Part shown: positions 59,731 to 64,000 of the stretch, in pieces
Layout: every line of letters starts with the position of its first letter
Numbering within the stretch: the first letter of the stretch is position 1
Source: Nipponacmea schrenckii
Lineage: Eukaryota; Mollusca; Gastropoda; Lottiidae
Assembly (NCBI GenBank): GCA_030562195.1
Contig: CM060200.1
Span: 39,777,084-39,841,083, forward strand
Direction: 5' to 3'
DNA length: 64,000 nucleotides
Translations under genes and position numbers: made by a program
Notes under the pieces: model-generated
The model's input: the letters and a program-made list of their open reading frames with translations, nothing else
Database searches by the model: none
What the model was told of the DNA's origin: nothing

Positions 59731-61552
59731 CTCGTGTTTTCGCAATTTTACTAATGACAACGACGAAGTATATGGTCAGTGCTTTAGTCCTACCTTATTC
59801 AATGGTGGATTCGACAAAGGCAATAATGCAGGCCACTGAAACCCTACATTTAGCAACTGCTCTTCTATGCAACTATCAAGACCAACGTTCAAAATGATAC
59901 TTTTCATAATGTTAAGTCTTAAATAGGCTGAAATAATAATCACAATTTTGCATAATTTAAATTAAATTAACTTAATTTCTACGGAATGATCATTACGTAA
60001 AGTATATCGAAGAACTAGAACATTTTGATATTTGGCTCTTCAATGGAGTTAAAGAGAGTTTCCATTCCAAAATAGCTTTTGTAGTCAAGCATCATTAGCT
60101 TGAAAACCATTTGTTTGGAATCATTTACGCGTCAAATAACAAGAAAAGAGAACTTTATGAATAATGGAAATTTCATATCATAATTTGTTTCCATTGTGGT
60201 GCTTTTTTGCTGCAACAACAAAACATAATATTTGCTTCTTTATGGCAGTTCTAATATTGCTGTTGAACTATGCCTTTTCCATGATGAACGATATTAATTA
60301 TTGAAGTCTAGATTTATTGATATGTTAGTGTGAAGAATAATCATGGAACCAAACACTACTATCTTTAGTTGCTGGATCGTAACTAATCTCTTAAAGTCAT
60401 ATAGATAAACCAGTTATAGCGACAGAGCGATAGTGCTTTATTACGAGTTTTTCTACCCCCTCTCCTTCCAAATAATTATCTTTTTTTCATATACTTGTAT
60501 GTAAATAGTTTAGATATTTTTATTAAACGATATTTATTCAAAATGGTTTTAGAAGCAAGTCGAAGCTTATAATATTTAGATATAGGTAGCGTTTAAAAGA
60601 AACTAAGTAAAATCAACCCTAATGCAGTGGACCTCTATCCAAATAGCTTCAGTATAATATGTTAAAATAATGATCACCAATGTCAAGTTTACCTACAAGA
60701 AGACAGCAACAGTATGATACGAGGATGTGGTCTATCTAATTAGAAACAAATAAGTAATTAATGAATAAAAGATCTGACGGAATAAGAATTGATTTGAAAG
60801 AAAATTTGATTAACTTAAAGAATGGTCCTAGGTCACGTATATTCAATGCAGTTCTGTAAGAATTTTAGTGCTGAAATTTCTCTAATGTTGCAACAGAATT
60901 GATCAGTATTTTCCTGGTCTCGAAGTGTTAAAAGTACACTACAATTGATAATACTGTATGTTTTTCGAGAAGTGGAATGTATACCTGTTGGTGGGATGAA
61001 ACTATACAAAATCATTGAAGTTGTCCCCTTAGCTATAAGATGGCAAGGAGGAGGGGGAGGGGGTGGTGTTAAATTCCCTCGGAAAAATTCTCTCAATCAA
61101 CCAATTTAATTACTTCGACAAAGACCATATCCCATTGCCCCACCGGATACATTTACTTGCCAATCCGAACAATCGCTTCTGCCTACAGGGCTGGCTGGAG
61201 TTGCCGTTTTGAGCTGTATCAACCAAAGTGTCAATTTTACCAAATAAAATATTTGGAACCTTCTTAATTGGCCATTTTGCGTTTTTATATGCATTAATCT
61301 AGGAGCTGTTGAAGTGTACCATTAGACAACGTTCTAGGTATTCTGGAGACTATATTGTTAAGATATTGAAAAGATAGTGGATATAAGTATTTCCATAAGC
61401 AAATGATGGTTTAAGAATAGGATATAAAACTCATATAAAACTGAATAATTTCACCATATCAAAATGAATTCTAAATAGCTGTTCTGTCATTGGCAGAAAG
61501 TCTCGTTTTTCTTTTCAATTATAAAACCAATTTCCAATTTCTAACTCTCCAG
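59731..61552. other. Probable intron, nothing recognised
   Basis: AT-rich DNA with a G-rich run near 61048-61066. No convincing exon on either strand. Confidence 0.4.
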
Positions 61553-61702
61553 ACTATTGTATCAGACGTTTTGGAAAGACCCTCAAATTATTATTTACCT
61601 AATTTCATTTCCAATTCGCTCGATAATTCTGAGATATTACTTATTGTTGGTAATTTGTCTAATAGAGTAGCTAAAACATGCATAAAAATACGTAATGCAT
61701 AA
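61553..61702 (+). other. Open block after a splice acceptor, unidentified
   Basis: Following CTCTCCAG is an open frame of 49 codons starting TIVSDVLERPSNYY, ending at a TAA. Composition looks somewhat coding and a donor-like GTAATG occurs before the stop, but no family is recognised and its phase does not join the block at 62399. It could be a chance ORF or a relic. Confidence 0.2.
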
Positions 61703-62398
61703 TCGCCATTTTACAGTAAATTGCATGAAGAAGCTTGTACTAGTAAATAATAAGTTTCAAAGCAGTCGTACTTTTGTGATTTTCATTCTAAATATATAAA
61801 GAAAAACACGGGGCAGATAACATAATCTTAATCAAATTAAGTTCCATAGAATGTTCAATAGAAAGAGTGCTTTGTAGGTTACAATTCTAAGTTCCAAAAA
61901 ATTTATAAACAAAAAAATGGTATTTATGTTCAGGAGAGAAAATCATAAATAAGAAATCTTCCCACCCGCTTTGCAATAAAGTTTATTTATTTGACAAAGT
62001 AAAAATCATCTCATTTTCCCCTGATGAAGAGTTTGTTTATCAATCAATATGACTGGAGTTGTTTGTCAAATTCAGATAATAAAATTGACTTTCTAGATTG
62101 CTGCTTGAATCTTGTTAATAAACTGCGTAGGTGAAACAGAAGCCATGATAATTGCTGGTATATTATATAATATTGATAAGGCTGTTTTCAAACCAAATTA
62201 TGGATATAATTATGTCTATTCATAGCTTTACAAAGTCCATTCTGAATAAATCAGCCATGGTCTTATTATGTTTTGAGCTTAAACAATTTGTATTTTGCAA
62301 TCCAAATGATTTCACTACATTTTATTTCAGTTCGGTCGTCTTAATGATATTCTAAAAGTCCGAAAAATCAAAGTTTTTGAAGTGTGTCTATTTTGCAG

Positions 62399-62767
62399 AA
62401 ATCCAAAATGGTCGTCATTTTTTGATGGTCCATTTGGACAAACTAATGGCAGTAACATTTGTTTCACTGCAATTCTTTTAAGTCAAAACCCTTTAATGAC
62501 ATACATACAAAACGAAAAAAATATACTAGAATACGGCGAAGTATTTGAAAATATGGTTGACCATCCCCTTGAAGTAAATACACATTTGAGTATGTATAAG
62601 TTTAAGTTAACCCGGGATATCATCCTTACACAGTTTTCATCGTTGGACCTTGAGGTTTTAGAAGAACCAGAAAATGACGAATGTGTTACTACTGCACCAA
62701 AGATGGAACTTCATCTTAACTGCTTAATTTACATGGATGGTATCAATAATTATTGTCTATTAATGAG
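62399..62767 (+). CDS. Possible orphan internal exon, unidentified
   Basis: A 369-nt open block sits between a good acceptor (TCTATTTTGCAG) and a donor (AATGAG|GTATAT). It enters and leaves in the same phase, encoding about 122 residues such as NPKWSSFFDGPFGQTNG and LEVLEEPENDECVTTAP. Its length is well above neighbouring random frames and acidic/hydrophobic alternation looks protein-like. I do not recognise a domain and it is not potassium-channel sequence. It may belong to a gene nested in the channel intron, to a separate gene, or to an old transposon. Confidence 0.3.
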
Positions 62768-64000
62768 GTATATTTATATTATAGAAGGGTATAATAATAT
62801 ATGATGCCCTACATATCAGTCTTATTGTACGAGTCTAGGAAATGTGTATACTCGAAACAATCTTCTCCAAGAGTCCTAAAACACTGTGTCTAGGTAACTC
62901 CAGGGCTTGGACCACTTCTACAATAATAGTCTTATAATTGTATGTCTATAAGACCTACATCTTGAAGAATATAAGAGTAAGGCTGTCTTGGTCACCAACG
63001 ATCGTTACACTGGATATTCTCAAGCTTATGCAATTACCAACCAGGCAGCCACATCACGGCAAAATGTTCTATAACAAACTATACTTCTCCTAACCACGAT
63101 GATATAAAATGGTACAGGAGAATAGCATCATGGTTATCTTGCGTACCTGATGAGATCAATTGGAAATCGAATATTTCGTATAGAATTGGTTATCACCTTA
63201 AAATAATACTGTTGGACTTCTGGGAATTTTTTTAACAAAGATACAATCAAGATTTTAAGAAATACAGTAACCTGATTGGTTAATAAAAACTCAATTTTAG
63301 TGATTGACCAATCTGACCATTGGAACACTAAAATTATTTTAAGTTAAGTTTTCGTTGAAACAGTCTCCAGATCAGTCTGATGACAAGGTCATCTTAGTTA
63401 TCCGTTTTATAATACATGTCTTTTCTACACCAGTTGTAGAGGTGATAAATATTATCTGGGTGGGGAGGGGTCTGTTATGGGTGTATAATGTATATAATAT
63501 AGTATATTGGTGTTTTGAGTGATTATAAATTACTGCAGAGTACTTTTCCAAATGTTTTACCGCTACAACACACTTAAATAAAAACGGCAAAGGAATTGCT
63601 GCCATTTTGGATTTATTCAAATTAGACCTACTTCCACTACTGAGATTTATATGGACTGTATTATTTCATTTTGAGGGGAATTTGCTGAAATAAATTTAAG
63701 AATATTGTAATTGCAAATGTATTGCAGTGAAAACATTTTTATTATAATTTGTTTGAGGTAAATCGTAAAAATTCAATATCTTTCCCAGACTTATTACAGA
63801 TATCACATGAACCGTGAATCATTTTAGAAATCTTAATCAACAGGAAAACCATTTGAAAAGACAATATGTGTAAAAATTGTATACATCGTGATTTACTGAA
63901 TATGGCTTTTCCTAAAATGTGAAAGATCTGTTTTAAAAGATGTGACTCAGAACTAATAGAAAATGATCCTCATATCTTATAGATAAGCCAGTGTTTAAAT
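62768..64000. other. Window end, nothing recognised
   Basis: No supported gene. A reverse-strand CCAAAATGGCAGCAATTCC at 63595-63613 resembles a YY1 site, but no exon follows that I can support. Confidence 0.4.

Noticed and set aside
61553..62767. Joining the two unidentified open blocks into one gene
   Set aside because: The reading phases of the visible donors after 61553 do not match the acceptor phase at 62399.

Overview
The window reads as AT-rich nuclear DNA of a lophotrochozoan animal, most likely a gastropod mollusc. The support is GT-AG introns of 0.1 to 19 kb, molluscan-type SINE modules, several MITE families and many satellites. The species is not resolved. All four recognisable protein-coding genes are on the + strand, and their exons were joined by hand from splice signals and reading phase.

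Layout: 1-792 is the end of a 161-bp satellite array. 1349-5759 is a complete five-exon TRIC cation-channel gene (TMEM38 family, 292 aa). 5760-15883 is 3' UTR and intergenic DNA holding a SINE, two copies of a long-TIR MITE, a 27-bp minisatellite, a 41-bp array and a possible retroelement scrap. 15884-45894 is an eleven-exon neuroligin-like, single-pass transmembrane carboxylesterase (627 aa) that keeps Ser219, Glu346 and His455. Its 19.2-kb first intron carries MITEs, a 34-bp satellite of about 1.4 kb and a 1,246-bp tandem duplication. Its second intron carries an 86-bp array, a SINE and a possible alternative exon. 45895-50597 is 3' UTR and intergenic DNA with reverse-strand SINE pieces and a strong 90-bp hairpin. 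50598-55937 is a ten-exon RPAP2 gene (553 aa) with an intact zinc-binding motif. 58342-58660 is the first coding exon of a Shaw/Kv3-type potassium channel. The rest of that gene is not recognisable before the window ends.

The genes do not form a pathway: an ER/SR counter-ion channel, a cell-surface esterase or adhesion protein, an RNA polymerase II CTD phosphatase and import factor, and a voltage-gated K+ channel. No bacterial-type operon, CRISPR array, or credible rRNA or tRNA gene was seen. The observations most worth following are the phase-0, 33-codon exon-like block at 39254-39352, which lies where vertebrate neuroligins carry splice site A, the catalytically intact neuroligin-like protein itself, the hairpin at 49611-49700, and two separate satellites that share the same sequence blocks.
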